NCBI GenBank assembly: GCA_902792815.1
Contig: CADBAY010000002.1
Location: 62,001 to 126,000 of the forward strand
Reading direction: 5' to 3'
Source: an uncultured Bacteroidia bacterium
GTDB lineage: Bacteria; Bacteroidota; Bacteroidia; Bacteroidales; UBA932
DNA length: 64,000 bases
The notes below the pieces were generated by a model that was not told the origin of the DNA, did no database searches, and was given only the letters and a program-made list of their open reading frames with translations. Below, in pieces: positions 63,744-64,000 of the stretch. A program made the translations under genes and the position numbers. Within the stretch, counting starts at the first letter, position 1, and the number at the start of each line of letters is the position of its first letter.

Positions 63744-64000
63744 ATTTCATGTAGGCCGGATACCAACAGTCGGTGGAGACGATACTGGTGCAGGTATAAG
63801 TGTTCCCGTAAGGGTCGGTGGCCACCACCTTGACGCTTGCCGCAGGGTCTTTGAGCGTATAAGTGTACATATGGAACATGCTGGTATAGTACGAAGTGCT
63901 GTTTGAACGCCCGCGCCCGCGCACTCCGATATGATAACCGATAGCCCACCAGTCGTTGGAAGAAGATGCGTCAACGGTATAAGTGGTCCCGGAAGTGACG
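63727..64000 (-). CDS. C-terminal end of an unidentified protein (cut by window edge)
   Basis: The minus-strand frame is open from the right edge to a TGA at 63729-63727, giving about 90 C-terminal residues. These include DWWAIGYHIGVRGRGRS, TSMFHMYTYTLKDPAASVKV and VATDPYGNTYTCTSI. The segment resembles the C-terminal beta domain seen in some Bacteroidetes calcineurin-like phosphoesterases, but with so little sequence I would not name it. It overlaps the HsdR_N-like gene start and is probably the first visible gene of the operon. Confidence 0.6.
   Translation of the reverse strand, partial: VTSGTTYTVDASSSNDWWAIGYHIGVRGRGRSNSTSYYTSMFHMYTYTLKDPAASVKVVATDPYGNTYTCTSIVSTDCWYPAYMKYGNVN

Overview
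The window looks like chromosomal DNA from a Bacteroidales bacterium, probably a gut or faecal member with moderate to high GC for the group. Reasons: many starts are preceded by the Bacteroidetes -7 promoter box TAnnTTTG; Shine-Dalgarno sequences are scarce; and the gene content is typical of the phylum (A/V-type ATPase, TamL-like lipoprotein, DUF5683 gene next to parAB, C10 peptidase, fimbrillin-like lipoprotein, SDR-type threonine dehydrogenase). I cannot name the genus. Genes are very tightly packed. Apart from the tmRNA region there is no stretch over 300 bases without a gene, and I see no insertion sequence, prophage, CRISPR array or ordinary tRNA.

Layout. 1-3894 (+): end of an A/V-type ATPase operon (B, D, I, K). 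3891-9128 (-): SpoU methyltransferase, TamL-like lipoprotein, GH13 amylase-like enzyme and GpsA-like dehydrogenase. 9202-11470: YegP, a small OMP and a PPi-type phosphofructokinase. 11569-20084 (+): ligA, a YihY-family membrane protein, a short RelA/SpoT, an Ig-like lipoprotein, an OMP and ispG. 20085-23098 (-): RlmI-like methyltransferase, 3'-5' exonuclease, lipoprotein. 23167-29037: CDF transporter, secreted C10 and C1B peptidases, fimbrillin-like lipoprotein, pssA. 29108-31802 (-): M48 protease, lpxB, surE. 31900-33489: gapA and a TlpA-like protein. 33540-39000 (+): operon with DUF362, SpsF, class III aminotransferase, NeuB/SpsE-like synthase, YdcF-like protein and an unrecognised protein. 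39115-42387 (+): OmpA/TPR-like lipoprotein and CoA transferase. 42395-46368 (-): parA, parB, DUF5683, lytic transglycosylase. 46407-48882: lipid kinase and an HhH-domain outer-membrane protein, convergent. 48939-56006 (+): FakA-like and FakB-like proteins, GNAT-like protein, plsX, acyl carrier protein, hpt, adk, holA. 56059-56454 (-): tmRNA. 56558-60688: CAT/E2-fold protein, threonine aldolase, kbl (-) and threonine dehydrogenase. 60725-64000 (-): hpf, xerC, cca, an HsdR_N-like nuclease and the end of another gene.

Themes. Most of the window is housekeeping. The strongest candidates for an undescribed system are the SpsF/aminotransferase/NeuB operon, which probably makes and CMP-activates an unusual acidic sugar, and the FakA-FakB-GNAT-PlsX-ACP operon, which could feed exogenous fatty acids into lipids. 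Other points of note are a tmRNA whose tag ends in Tyr-Ala-Cys, a perfect 25-bp inverted repeat that includes the tmRNA 3' acceptor strand, a RelA/SpoT with a decayed hydrolase site and short C-terminus, and back-to-back promoters built as near-perfect palindromes.
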